NCBI GenBank assembly: GCA_019638235.1
Contig: JAHBUE010000002.1
Location: forward strand, 1-64,000
Direction of reading: 5' to 3'
DNA: 64,000 nt
Source of the DNA: Cyclobacteriaceae bacterium
GTDB lineage: Bacteria; Bacteroidota; Bacteroidia; Cytophagales; Cyclobacteriaceae
Shown here: positions 52,501-62,400 of the stretch, in pieces
How the letters are laid out: each line of letters opens with the position of its first letter
Position numbering within the stretch: position 1 is the stretch's first letter
The notes under the pieces: generated by a model
Told to the model about the DNA's origin: nothing
Databases searched by the model: none
Seen by the model: only the letters and a program-made list of their open reading frames with translations
Made by a program: the position numbers and the translations under genes

Positions 52501-52810
52501 GCCAAGGTTTCGTAACGGTACGGAAAACGGAAACTTCTACATGTCAACACGATGGCTTGAAGATGCCACGTATGTGCGGATTCAAAACATAAAACTGACA
52601 TACTCCTTACCGACTTCGCTTATACAAAAAGCAAAAATGTCGCGTGCGGTGGTGTACGGCAACATTCAAAACATAGCCACTTTTACTAAATATTCCGGGC
52701 TTGATCCCCAGATCGGGGCCTTCAATCAAAGCGCTTTGCAGCAAAACGTGGATATGGGCCGCTACCCGGCACCTCGTGTATATACATTGGGCATAAACGT
52801 TGTTTTTTAA
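49595..52810 (+). CDS. SusC/RagA-family TonB-dependent outer membrane transporter
   Basis: 1071 residues. Signal peptide ends SQAIAQ. A carboxypeptidase-regulatory-like domain (about 30-110) is followed by the SusC TonB-box region and plug: EVVVIGYGAQKKSDLTGAVS, IRIRGTTSLTQSSEPLYVIDG, then the 22-strand barrel. It imports oligosaccharides with TonB energy, paired with the SusD lipoprotein 15-20 bases downstream. The locus (GH26, two glycan-binding proteins) indicates mannan or galacto-/glucomannan oligosaccharides. Confidence 0.96.
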   Translation: MRKLFLLKNKLRIAGLLACLLFAGSQAIAQTAIVSGVVKDPSGEGMPAVNVLIKGSLTGVTTDPTGKFSIEASPQDILVFSFIGYSTQEVKVGNQTVLNITMQEDITSLQEVVVIGYGAQKKSDLTGAVSIISGNELRNTVTASVDQALQGRVAGVQVTQNSGQPGGAVSIRIRGTTSLTQSSEPLYVIDGVRMGGNAAGITGFDWQGGSGGQQGASVNPLATLNPNDIESINVLKDASASAIYGSQAANGVIIITTKRGKRNEATVSYDGFYAMQDVYKTFDMMNLRQYADYNTEVAREIFQDEDPRFADPSILGKGTDWQAAIFQPAPMQSHTISISGGTDATNYLISAGYFSQEGIIIGSNFNRFNLRANVDTQIKDWMRVGTSLALSRKDERITLQDGGDGVISQAAQMAPHIPVKNFDGTYAGPDQANQSANIGSNPVALALLRNNTVLANQMITNLYAEFNIIKELKFRSEISVNYNNNVNMSFQPTYEWGQIKNITSRLSNSLGQSFFWSWTNYATYSKTFGSHEITAMAGTEALKSTWDGFTAFKIDVPNDIPVMNQGVVATQLNDGYKGWNSLASYMARVNYSFSDRYLLTATIRRDGSSRFGPGNRWGWFPSVSAGWKLSGENFLSQVDAVSSLKLRAGWGLVGNQEIGEYRFGSSLATEITYFGTGVRNNAYSNPLLKWESTEMLNVGVDLELFGGRVEFAGEIYKKLTNDLLLTVTLPATFGTRVQGPSANVGSMENKGVELSLNTVNIDKGKLKWTTNANVTINRNKVTKLAGADLTRNLYWYTGFETASRTTVGRPVGMFYGYIMEGIFTSKEEIANHAVQIPNSAEPGTNLIDRSTGLWLGDVKWKDISGPDGVPDGIIDAHDQTFIGDPNPDWTFGFNNSVSYGPFSLDVYLIGSIGGEILNYSRARNEQMYYRFDNQSASVVNRARTELINPEFGDPRSIDDVRLINPNTNMPRFRNGTENGNFYMSTRWLEDATYVRIQNIKLTYSLPTSLIQKAKMSRAVVYGNIQNIATFTKYSGLDPQIGAFNQSALQQNVDMGRYPAPRVYTLGINVVF

Positions 52811-52830
52811 CATTGATAAGCTGAATGATT

Positions 52831-54564
52831 ATGAAAAAGATATATAAATACTTAATGATAACTGCGTTAACGTTTTCGTTCACCGCATGTTCGGATCAAT
52901 TCCTGGAATATGTTCCCCAGGATCAGGCTACTGTAAACGGCTGGTATCGTAATGCAACTGAAATCCGGCAGGCTACAGCCGCCATGTACGGACGACCCTG
53001 GTGGGAATTTACAGATGTATTTCAATGGTGCGCTGGCGACTTGTTGGCTGGCGATATGTACCACACCTGGGAAGCTGAAGGCGAGTTTTTCAAGAACAGC
53101 TATGGCGCTAACAACCGCCACATCTTAGACGGATGGAGAGGATTGTACAATGTAATATCTTATGCCAACCTGATCATTGACGATATGCCTGCCATAGCGG
53201 GCGGGTATAACGTAAGCCAGGAAGTAATCAATGCCGGCCTGGCCGAAGCAAGGTTTTTCCGTGGAGTGTCCTATTTTCTGTTAGCAGAATATTGGGGCGA
53301 AGTGCCCATCGTTGAAAACCCGGCAGTAAAAGTAGCGGCTAATGATCTGCAACTGTCTAAACATACCGAGAGCAGTGTGTATGAGTTTGTTCGCAGAGAC
53401 CTGGTATTCGCAGCAGAAAATCTGCCCTCTACCGATGAAGCCGGACGGGTAACTTCATGGGCTGCCAAAGGCATGTTGGCCAAGTTGCACCTTACACTCG
53501 CCCAGCGCGGAGCATCAGGCGATTTTACAGTAGCGGCAAACTATGCCAGAGATGTTATCAATAACAGCGGACGCACGTTGTTCAACAATTATGAAGATAT
53601 GTTTAAGGTGACCAATGAACATAACCCTGAAATACTCTGGGCTATTCAGTGTATCAACAACGGTTGGGGTACAGGCAGCAGTCGCCAGGCACGTTTTGCT
53701 CGCCACACCGCTGTTACCGGTGACGGCACAGCATGGGGAGGCGGCAAAGGCCCTACAGTAAGTTTTATTAACAATTTGCTTGATAATGCCGGCACAGCTA
53801 CTGACAAGCGTCAAAGGGCGATCTACATGCAACAGGGCGATACCTATAATTACTTAGCTACTCAAAATGGTGGCTATACGTACTCCATCGTATTTCGCGA
53901 TGCAGATGGTGTTGAGCTGAATGGCTCCGACCCTACACTCACGGCTGTTAAGAAACACGTCATCGGGAACGCTGACGATAACGGAGGCTATACCATTACT
54001 AACCAGGACTCGCCCCTTGACATATACATGCTGCGCCTGGCAGATGTTTACCTGTTGTTAGCCGAAGCCGAGTTGGGTACCGGAACTACACTTGGCGCAG
54101 GTGCAGGCTTAGATGCTCTTAATGCAGTGCGACAGCGAGCCGGACTTGACGCAAGGGGATCAGCTACATATCAAGACATCTTCAATGAACGCAGGGTAGA
54201 GTTTGGATTTGAATCGCAAAGCTGGATCGATGTGAAGCGCAGGTACTACCGCGACCCAGCCGGTACAATCGCTTATCTGAATAGTCAAAGCCGCGCTGTA
54301 CGGTATTATAACTTGCTAACAGGCCTTGACCAGACTGCCCAGGAAAATGACCCGAATGGTTATGCATTGGTTTATTCCGGTTCAGATGGTACCAGCAACC
54401 CTCCCGGAGGATACCCCTACATAGGTACCCGCCCTACCGGTGAAGTCTATAGCGAGTCGGTTAATGCATTTACCACCGACCGTATGAGATTACCCATCCC
54501 TACGGCCGAGATTATTGTGAACCATAAGTTGGGTGAAGAGGCTGTAGAATACGTGTTCAATTAA
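52831..54564 (+). CDS. SusD/RagB-family glycan-binding lipoprotein
   Basis: 577 residues from ATG 52831 (MKKIYKYLMI; an ATG two codons upstream at 52825 is possible). Lipoprotein signal ends SFTACSD with the lipid Cys near residue 20. SusD features: ATAAMYGRPWWEFTD, AGLAEARFFRGVSYFLLAEYW (about 135) and the C-terminal ERRVEFGFESQSWIDVKR. It forms the lid of the SusC transporter. Confidence 0.95.
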   Translation: MKKIYKYLMITALTFSFTACSDQFLEYVPQDQATVNGWYRNATEIRQATAAMYGRPWWEFTDVFQWCAGDLLAGDMYHTWEAEGEFFKNSYGANNRHILDGWRGLYNVISYANLIIDDMPAIAGGYNVSQEVINAGLAEARFFRGVSYFLLAEYWGEVPIVENPAVKVAANDLQLSKHTESSVYEFVRRDLVFAAENLPSTDEAGRVTSWAAKGMLAKLHLTLAQRGASGDFTVAANYARDVINNSGRTLFNNYEDMFKVTNEHNPEILWAIQCINNGWGTGSSRQARFARHTAVTGDGTAWGGGKGPTVSFINNLLDNAGTATDKRQRAIYMQQGDTYNYLATQNGGYTYSIVFRDADGVELNGSDPTLTAVKKHVIGNADDNGGYTITNQDSPLDIYMLRLADVYLLLAEAELGTGTTLGAGAGLDALNAVRQRAGLDARGSATYQDIFNERRVEFGFESQSWIDVKRRYYRDPAGTIAYLNSQSRAVRYYNLLTGLDQTAQENDPNGYALVYSGSDGTSNPPGGYPYIGTRPTGEVYSESVNAFTTDRMRLPIPTAEIIVNHKLGEEAVEYVFN

Positions 54565-54578
54565 CTTAACGAACGAAG

Positions 54579-55853
54579 ATGAAACTATCAAGACATATAC
54601 GCTACATACTCGTGACCTGCGTGGCCATGAGTGTACTGTTCTTTTCCGCCTGCGAAGATGAAGATGGAATACACATCGAATCGCCAGACGGGCCTCCCGT
54701 TATTAATTATATACGGGTAACGAACCCGGCCTCTGCCGACTCGCTGTTGGTGAGAGCGCCATTGGGTACAACCATTGCTATTATGGGAAAAAACCTGGGT
54801 GGTACGCGCGAGGTATGGTTTAACGATCGACAGGCGATTATAAATCCAACCTGGGTAACCAACCGATCAATTATAGTTGCCGTGCCTAACCAGGCTCCGC
54901 TATTAGCAACCGATGAACTTTACTTAGTCAATGCTAATGGAGAAACACTCCCCTATCCTTTTGAAGTTACTATACCGCCTCCGCTTATTGTGAGTGCGCG
55001 CAACGAATGGCCTCAGCGTGAATCAGGCGAAAAGTTGGTCATCCATGGAAATTATTTCTTTGATGTGGATGGTGAAGTGCCCGTGATTGTAACATTTACC
55101 GGGGGAGTAGAAGCTACGGCTACGGTAATAAGCCAGACCTTGCTGGAAGTAGAAGTGCCCGATAACGCTGAAGAAGGCCCGATAACAGTTAAAACCAACT
55201 TTGGCGAAGTAGAATCTACTTTCCATCTGTATGATTCCAGGAACATCATCTTAGACTTTGATAATGTGAGAGGAAACGCATGGCGAATAGGGTTGGTAGA
55301 AAGTGGTGATGGCGGAATTGATGGCGCCTACAATGTGTTCAGGGCAGGCGTTAATGCCAATGAAAGAAATGAAGGGCCTGGGGCGCCTGCCGAATCGGGT
55401 TACTTGTTTGAGTTTTGGGGAGGAAATGCAGGTCGTACCGAAAATTTCTATCCGTTGTATCCTAACTCCTACAAAGATTACGTGCTGAAATTTGAAGCTA
55501 AGGTAAAGAAATGGTATGGCGGTTATCTGAACATCTGCTTGTCATCGCCTACACATGCCGGCAACAACCAGGAAATCTGGAGTAACACCTATAACCCGCG
55601 TGCCATTTGGGGGCCCTGGGATGCAGCCGGTGCAGAATTTTCTACCGATGATGGCTGGATTACCGTAGTGATTCCGCTTACTGAATTTCAATACTTTATG
55701 GGTACCAGTAACGATGAGGTTGTTTACACCGGTGGCCAGGTATTTAATGAGGCGAATGCCGGTACCATCAGCATGTGGCTATTAGGCTCTCCGCAAAGCG
55801 ATGGCCGCGAAGTAGAATTTTATATTGATAACATCCGATTTGTTGAACCTTGA
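54579..55853 (+). CDS. Surface glycan-binding lipoprotein with IPT/TIG domains (SusE/F position)
   Basis: 424 residues. Lipoprotein signal MKLSRHIRYILVTCVAMSVL with Cys in FFSACEDED. Two to three IPT/TIG-like beta domains (about 38-220: LGTTIAIMGKNLGGTREVWF, SGEKLVIHGNYF) lead to a C-terminal carbohydrate-binding-like domain (about 225-424) ending VEFYIDNIRFVEP. Expected at the cell surface, binding mannan to hand to SusCD. Related in architecture to the next gene. Confidence 0.88.
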   Translation: MKLSRHIRYILVTCVAMSVLFFSACEDEDGIHIESPDGPPVINYIRVTNPASADSLLVRAPLGTTIAIMGKNLGGTREVWFNDRQAIINPTWVTNRSIIVAVPNQAPLLATDELYLVNANGETLPYPFEVTIPPPLIVSARNEWPQRESGEKLVIHGNYFFDVDGEVPVIVTFTGGVEATATVISQTLLEVEVPDNAEEGPITVKTNFGEVESTFHLYDSRNIILDFDNVRGNAWRIGLVESGDGGIDGAYNVFRAGVNANERNEGPGAPAESGYLFEFWGGNAGRTENFYPLYPNSYKDYVLKFEAKVKKWYGGYLNICLSSPTHAGNNQEIWSNTYNPRAIWGPWDAAGAEFSTDDGWITVVIPLTEFQYFMGTSNDEVVYTGGQVFNEANAGTISMWLLGSPQSDGREVEFYIDNIRFVEP

Positions 55854-55869
55854 CAAAACCAGAAAAAAA

Positions 55870-57903
55870 ATGAAAACCATACTGAAGCATAAAATCAAGG
55901 CCTTCTTCGCCCTGTTGTTCATACTAACGGGTATGACGTTTATAACAGCTTGCGAGGAAGAAGAAACATTAAGCGAAGTGATGCTGCTGAGTTTCGGGCC
56001 ATCGGGTGTGCATCATGGCGATGAGATTACTTTCTTCGGGCAAAACCTCGATAAGGTAACAGCTATTGTATTCAAGCCTGCCGTAGAAGTACCGAAGAGT
56101 GCATTTAATTCTTCTTCCAAAGAGAGGATAAACGTAACCGTGCCCCAGGCTGCCGAGGCCGGATTGGTAATATTGAAAACACCTAAGGGCGATATTGAAT
56201 CGAAAACGATTCTCAACTTTGAAGTACCCGTTGTGCTTTCCAGCATTACACCGGCAGAAGCAAAACCCGGAACGAACATCACCATCACCGGTGAAAAGAT
56301 AAACTGGATTGAGCAGGTAACGTTTACCAACGATGTAATTGTAACAAAGGATAACTTTGTGAGCCGATCGGAAACACAAGCCGTTATTACCGTACCCTTT
56401 GGGGCACAAACCGGTTTCCTTATATTTTCTACCGGAGGAACAGAACCGTTAACCTTTGGTTCGGAAGATCAGTTGATCGTAACAATGCCCACTGTTAGCG
56501 GCATTGCTCCCACTTCCATAAAGCATACGGAAAACCTGACTATAACCGGTACTAATCTCGACCTGATCACCGCAGTTGTTTTTGAAGGAGGCGACATGGT
56601 TTCCAGGGCCGGCTTTGTGAGTCAGACGGAAACTACAATCGTTGTCAGTGTTCCGGCAACAACCGTTAAAGGCAAGCTCACCTTAATGCAGGCATCACCC
56701 ATAGATGTTGTTACCAACGATGAACTGACGATCATTCTGCCGATAGGTACTGCCATTACGCCTGCCATTGCTGTACCCGCAGTAGATAATGTAACCATTA
56801 CAGGAACAGACCTCGATCTCGTAGCTGAACTTTCTCTTTCAGGTTCAGGAACGATAGCCGCTGCCTCGTTTTTAACCCACACCTCAACCGGAATTTCCTT
56901 TGCATTACCTGAAGACGCAAAATCAGGCGCAATCGGATATACAACGGTGCACGGATTTTCGGGATTGCTTGGTGTAACCTTGCGCGTGCCGGCTCCCGGC
57001 CCTGCTCCGCTTGCCATTACGCTGTATGACGAAACCATTGCTCCCGGTGGCGACAACTGGAGTTGGAACGGAACTTCAGATGTAGCCAGTGGCGAGCAGT
57101 TTTATTCGGGCGATGTTTCCTGGAAATTCACATCTACTGATGGAGGCGGACTTTCTGCCGGAGGCATTACAGCAATTGATGCCAGTAGTCAGGGGTCATT
57201 TATTTTTGCCCTGTATGGAGGCGACTTATCAGGACAAAGCAAAGTTGATGTAGCCGTTATCCTCAACGATAACTGGAGTGATTACAATTCGGTTAAATTA
57301 GTGCCAGGCGTATGGACGGAGTACGAAATACCGTTGACTAATTTCCCGACTACTAATCTTGCGCAGATCACCAGGTTTGCATTTAAGGTAGAGGGGATAT
57401 CTAATTCAACCATTTATGCCGATTATGTAGGCTTTGATGCAAAAACTACACCTCCGCCTTTGAGTATTGTGGTGTTTGATGATGTTATTGCCGATGGACT
57501 TGAGCCAGGAGGCTGGGGTTCAGGCTATACGAACTTCGCCAGCACGGAAGTGTACCGCAGGGGCGCGAACCCTCACGCCATCAAAGTAAATTTCCCTGGC
57601 GGATGGGGTGGCGGTGGCCAGTTAGTGGTGCCGTCAGATGGTTCCAATATATCGTTGGCCGGCATGACCAAGTTTGCATTCTCGGTATATGGCGGTGAAG
57701 GCTCCGATGGCAAACAGATACAGGTTAACCTTAAAGTGGACGCTGATAATCCTAAAACGGTTACGTTGCAAGAGGGTAAATGGGTTGATGTGGAAATACC
57801 CATCACCGACTTTGCTGCCATCACAGAGTTCAGGGAAATCTGGTTCCAGGATAGAGGCGATGCCGTTACCGTGTATATTGACAATATCGGGTTCAGACCA
57901 TAA
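55870..57903 (+). CDS. Surface glycan-binding lipoprotein with IPT/TIG repeats and two C-terminal modules
   Basis: 677 residues from ATG 55870 (MKTILKHKIK); the frame is open 45 bases upstream into the previous gene. Lipoprotein Cys in FITACEEEE. Four IPT/TIG-like repeats (about 35-375, e.g. HGDEITFFGQNLDKVTAIVF). Two similar beta-sandwich modules (about 380-530 and 545-677) both end in YADYVGFD/YIDNIGFRP and resemble the C-terminal domain of the preceding protein. Likely a longer-reach mannan-binding protein. No catalytic motifs. Confidence 0.87.
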   Translation: MKTILKHKIKAFFALLFILTGMTFITACEEEETLSEVMLLSFGPSGVHHGDEITFFGQNLDKVTAIVFKPAVEVPKSAFNSSSKERINVTVPQAAEAGLVILKTPKGDIESKTILNFEVPVVLSSITPAEAKPGTNITITGEKINWIEQVTFTNDVIVTKDNFVSRSETQAVITVPFGAQTGFLIFSTGGTEPLTFGSEDQLIVTMPTVSGIAPTSIKHTENLTITGTNLDLITAVVFEGGDMVSRAGFVSQTETTIVVSVPATTVKGKLTLMQASPIDVVTNDELTIILPIGTAITPAIAVPAVDNVTITGTDLDLVAELSLSGSGTIAAASFLTHTSTGISFALPEDAKSGAIGYTTVHGFSGLLGVTLRVPAPGPAPLAITLYDETIAPGGDNWSWNGTSDVASGEQFYSGDVSWKFTSTDGGGLSAGGITAIDASSQGSFIFALYGGDLSGQSKVDVAVILNDNWSDYNSVKLVPGVWTEYEIPLTNFPTTNLAQITRFAFKVEGISNSTIYADYVGFDAKTTPPPLSIVVFDDVIADGLEPGGWGSGYTNFASTEVYRRGANPHAIKVNFPGGWGGGGQLVVPSDGSNISLAGMTKFAFSVYGGEGSDGKQIQVNLKVDADNPKTVTLQEGKWVDVEIPITDFAAITEFREIWFQDRGDAVTVYIDNIGFRP

Positions 57904-57918
57904 TTGAAACGATAGCTT

Positions 57919-57956
57919 AAAAAATCCCCCGGCTCACCGGCCGGAGGATTTTTTTT
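57919..57956 (+). terminator. Rho-independent terminator after the glycan-binding operon
   Basis: GC-rich hairpin (AATCC-CCGGC with CCGG-GGATT arms, one mismatch) flanked by A tract and a run of eight T. It lies 16 bases after the second glycan-binding gene stop and separates the SusCD operon from the GH26 gene. Confidence 0.75.
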
Positions 57957-58048
57957 GCCATTGAATGAGGCCTCTTCGTAATACTTTAACATTGCAAAAA
58001 ATGTATATCTTAACAGTGGCATTGGATTTATAAAAACCTGATTTTGCA

Positions 58049-59446
58049 ATGACAACCCTATCCACATTCATGAAGTTTGCATGGTATTGCATTTTGCTCC
58101 TTACATCAGCAGGTATGTATGCACAAGTGGATACGGACGTTACCGAAAAAACAGCCACACTTTACAACAACCTGAAGATCGTACAGAACAGTAATTACTT
58201 TTTATTCGGGCAGGAATTTTTCAACAGCTTCCGGTACAATTCGGGTAGTGCGCATGGCAATAAAGATTATGCCGATGCACATGCAGTAACAGGTGCGTAC
58301 CCTACCGTGTTAGGATCTGATTTTCATTACTACCTCGATAAAAGCGCTACGGAAAGAGGCTACCACACCGAAGCAGTGAAGTGGGCCTATCAGCAAGGTT
58401 TTGTTATCACATTCGATTGGCACATCAGTGCCCGGAATACATCGTCATATCAATGTAGCGGATCGCCTGCTAACTTAGCTAAAAACATTGCCAATCAAAA
58501 CGATACCAACGGTGACCTTACCTGGTTTTATGGCGAGTTGGATAAAATAATCGCCATCATTAACAACGACCTGGTAGTTGATGATGAGCGTATCCCGATT
58601 GTCTTCCGTCCGTTCCATGAAATGAACGGCAACTGGTTTTGGTGGGGCGCCAACTGTTCGGGTTTTAATGCCGCTGACTACAAAAAATTATATCAGCTTA
58701 CCGCAGATTACATAAAAGAACGAACTACAAGTGTATTGTTTTGCTGGTCGCCCAACAGCCCGGTTACCAGCACTGTTATGACCAACTATTATCCGGGCGA
58801 TGATTATGTGGATATACTTGGGTTGGATATGTACGAAGTTACGGCCTCTCCTTTTCGTCAGTACATGGGGCTTTTGGTTGATTATGCACAACAGCACAAC
58901 AAGGTAGCTGTATTGGCAGAAACCGGCTACCGCAACGATACCGGAAATGGTGAAACTGCCGCCCGATACTGGAACGAAACCGTGTTGCCGGCCATTGTAA
59001 ACGATCCTTCCGGCAAGTCGCTTAAAATTGCGTGGGCGCTCACCTGGATAAATTCAAGTTGGTCGCACCCGTATGTGCCGCATGCAACCAGTACAACTGC
59101 TGCCAAACAAAGTTTTATCAATTTCAAAAACTCAACGCATGTTGTGTTAAGCGATAAAGCGCACAATATGTACGAACAGTTGATCGTATCAGCAGAACAA
59201 ACGCGAGCGCCTGAGATTTCCATTTTTCCAACGCCCACAACAAACGAAATCACCATAAGTTTAAACGGATACAACAGCCCTGTTTTAGTAAGCATACTCG
59301 ATATTAAAGGGTCTGAAATAATCAGCAAAACAATCCATACGGAAATAACCTTTTCCAGTAAAAAATTAAAAATGAAACCCGGTGTGTACATTGTTATGAT
59401 AACCGGACACGGCCTTCTTGAAAGGCAAAAAATTGTTGTACTTTAA
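58049..59446 (+). CDS. GH26 beta-mannanase with type IX secretion C-terminal domain
   Basis: 465 residues; the ATG at 58070 (MKFAWYCILLLTSAG) is an alternative start beginning directly with the signal peptide, which ends GMYAQ. GH26 catalytic residues: acid/base Glu in VFRPFHEMNGNWFWWG (about 190) and nucleophile Glu in VAVLAETGYRND (about 290). The last 75 residues (SIFPTPTTNEITISLNG to VYIVMITG) form a T9SS type-A sorting domain, so it is secreted or surface-anchored. It cuts beta-1,4-mannan; products would enter via SusCD. Confidence 0.94.
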   Translation: MTTLSTFMKFAWYCILLLTSAGMYAQVDTDVTEKTATLYNNLKIVQNSNYFLFGQEFFNSFRYNSGSAHGNKDYADAHAVTGAYPTVLGSDFHYYLDKSATERGYHTEAVKWAYQQGFVITFDWHISARNTSSYQCSGSPANLAKNIANQNDTNGDLTWFYGELDKIIAIINNDLVVDDERIPIVFRPFHEMNGNWFWWGANCSGFNAADYKKLYQLTADYIKERTTSVLFCWSPNSPVTSTVMTNYYPGDDYVDILGLDMYEVTASPFRQYMGLLVDYAQQHNKVAVLAETGYRNDTGNGETAARYWNETVLPAIVNDPSGKSLKIAWALTWINSSWSHPYVPHATSTTAAKQSFINFKNSTHVVLSDKAHNMYEQLIVSAEQTRAPEISIFPTPTTNEITISLNGYNSPVLVSILDIKGSEIISKTIHTEITFSSKKLKMKPGVYIVMITGHGLLERQKIVVL

Positions 59447-59454
59447 CCCGATTA

Positions 59455-62400
59455 ATGAACAATGGAAAAACATACCCGGCACTCGTAACTGTAAAACTAT
59501 TCATCGTTTTACTGTTGCCTGTTGCAGCATTATGGGCGCAACCTGAAGAACTTCGCAGCAAGAAAATTTTGTTCGATCAGTTTTTAGAGGAGCAGGATCT
59601 TTCACAAAGTTCCATAAACTGCATACTGCAAGACAGGGAAGGTTACTTGTGGATAGGCACCTGGTCGGGGTTGATACGTTACGATGGGTACACCACTACC
59701 GTATTCCATTCCGAAAATCAACCGGGCAAGCTGCAAAGCAATAAAATACTTGCCCTACACGAAGACAAAACGGGCCAGCTATGGATTGGCACGCATCAGG
59801 GCGGACTATTCCGGTACAATAAAAATCATAACACGTTTGAGAAATTTACACATAATGAACGTGAACCAACAAGTTTGAGCAATAACAATGTATGGGCCAT
59901 AGATGAAGATGAAGCAGGAAACTTATGGGTTGGCACCGAATACGGGCTTAACATGTTAGAAAACGGAGCAACCGGTTTCCAACACATCACAACCGAAAAT
60001 TCACCATCGCTTACGCACAACTTCATAACCGATATTTACTACTCTCCTGATAATGAGTTGTGGATTGGCACCGAATACGGGCTTAACAAATTACAGAGTA
60101 GCAAAAATGGCTATACATTCAAAAACTACTTCTACGAAAAAGACACTGTAAACTTTGCTTTCCATAATGCCATTTACACCATTGGCGGATTGCCGGAAGA
60201 AAGCGGATCAACCATCTGGCTGACTACCCGCAAAGGATTAAAATCATTAGACATCACAACAGGCGCATTTGTAAATCACGTAGTGCCCAACAAACCGCTT
60301 AGTTATAGTTTATTTAAAAGCCTGCTGGTAGTTCCGGGCGAACAGCCTTACTTAGTTGTTGGCTCTGAATCAGGTATTTCATTTTTCGATGTAGCTACCA
60401 TGCAATTTGAAAAGCGAACAGATACTGATTTTGAAACAATGAACATCAGTCATGGTTCTGTTACTTCATTGTACATGGATCGCGGTGGCGTACTCTGGGT
60501 TGGCACTAAAAAAGGGATTAACAAATTCGACACCTATACAAAGGAGTTTGAATCCTTTACTGTATCGCAATTCGATAAATCGAAAAGCATTATAACCGGC
60601 ATACAAGTTTCGGCAACTGGCGGCTATTGGGTATCCACTATTGGCGGTGGACTCTACAAATTCGATGGAAATAATTCATTCAGAAAATACAACATTGTCG
60701 GCAAAGCTGAGAACAACTTCGGTGAATTTATCCAAACCTTGTACGCTGACGGCAAAGGAAACATCTGGGTTGGCACAGCCGGGGCTGGTGTATATCACTT
60801 TAATGAATTTTATCTTCATTCAACAGATATTACCGATTACCGGCAATACGCCTTGTACACCGAAAAGCCGATTCGTGATGATTACATCATGTCCATCACA
60901 AGCGATGGACATGATAATGTACTGATTGGTACCTGGAGTGGCGGGATGAGTAAAATTACCCGGCAGGGTGACGTCATCAACTACACCCATCCCCTGCTGA
61001 AACAAGCGCCCATAGTGGTACTGTATGTCGACAAGGCTGAAACAGCGTGGATAGGTACACGTGGCAACGGACTTTATAGTGTTCGTGAAGACGGAAACGA
61101 AACGCATGTGGAGCACTATAAAAAATCGGAAAGCAACTCCATAAACGATAATTTCATAAACTCTATTTACGAAGATCACGCAGGGATATTATGGATTGCT
61201 ACTGATGGCGGACTTAGCTCGTTCGATCGCAGGCGTAACCTTTTTGAAAACTACACCATTGAAGGCGGGCCGAGCAACAAAGTTATCGTGAGCATATTGG
61301 AAGACAACAACGGCAAACTCTGGCTTGCGCATTGGAACGGACTTACTGTAATAGATCCATCCGACAAAAACTATATGCGCAATTATGATCGCAATGATCA
61401 CATCATGGGAGGTTTCTTTTACAGCAACGTGTGCGTGAAGAACAGAGAAGGGCACTTGTTGTTTGCGGGTTCGGAGGGCTTTAACCGTATCGACACAAAA
61501 AAAATCATTCAGCGTCCGGAAAATTTCCCATTGGTCATCACCAAGTTTGAACTTTCAGGAAAACGGATTTCTATCGGAGATGAAGTAAATAACCGCGTGT
61601 TGTTTAATCAGCCGTTGTGTAATAATTCAGAAATACAACTAAAGCATTTTGAAAACTCAATTGCATTCGATTTTGCCTCGCTTGATTTTGCGGCTCCCCG
61701 AAAAATACACTATGCCTACATGCTGGAGGGGTTCAATGATACCTGGAACTACACCGATAGCGACAGGCGGTTTGCAAACTATACCAACCTGAACCCAGGC
61801 ACGTACATATTCAAAGTGAAAGCCTCTGGAATAGATGGCGTGTGGCAGGACAAATACACACAAATTGCCATCACCATACTGCCGCCCTGGTGGAAAACTT
61901 ACTGGGCAGCAGTTTTATATGTATTGCTTGGATTTGTTATATTATACGTGTTCAGAAAATTTGTTCTCTTGCGTGCCAACCTGCTGCACGATATAAAAGT
62001 AGAGCGGCTTCAACGCGAAAATTTAGAAAAACTAAACAAAGCCAAACTCGATTTCTTCACCAACATATCGCACGAGTTCCGTACACCGCTCACGCTCATA
62101 CTCGGCCCGGCACAATCGCTTCTTGAATCGGGTGAACTGAGTAAGCATGCAAGAAATGACGTATCCCGGATAAGCGACAACTCGCAACGTTTGCTCAGAC
62201 TTGTAAACCAGTTGCTGGATTTCAGGAAAGCTGAATCAGGCAACCTTAACCTGAAGGTATCTGAAGGCAACATTGTACGGTTTGTACGCGAAATCAAACT
62301 TTCGTTTGATACACTCGCGGAGCAAATGCAGGTAAACTTCCTGATGCAATCTTCCCACGAAAACATAAAAGTGTGGTTTGACCGCGATCAGTTTGAAAAA

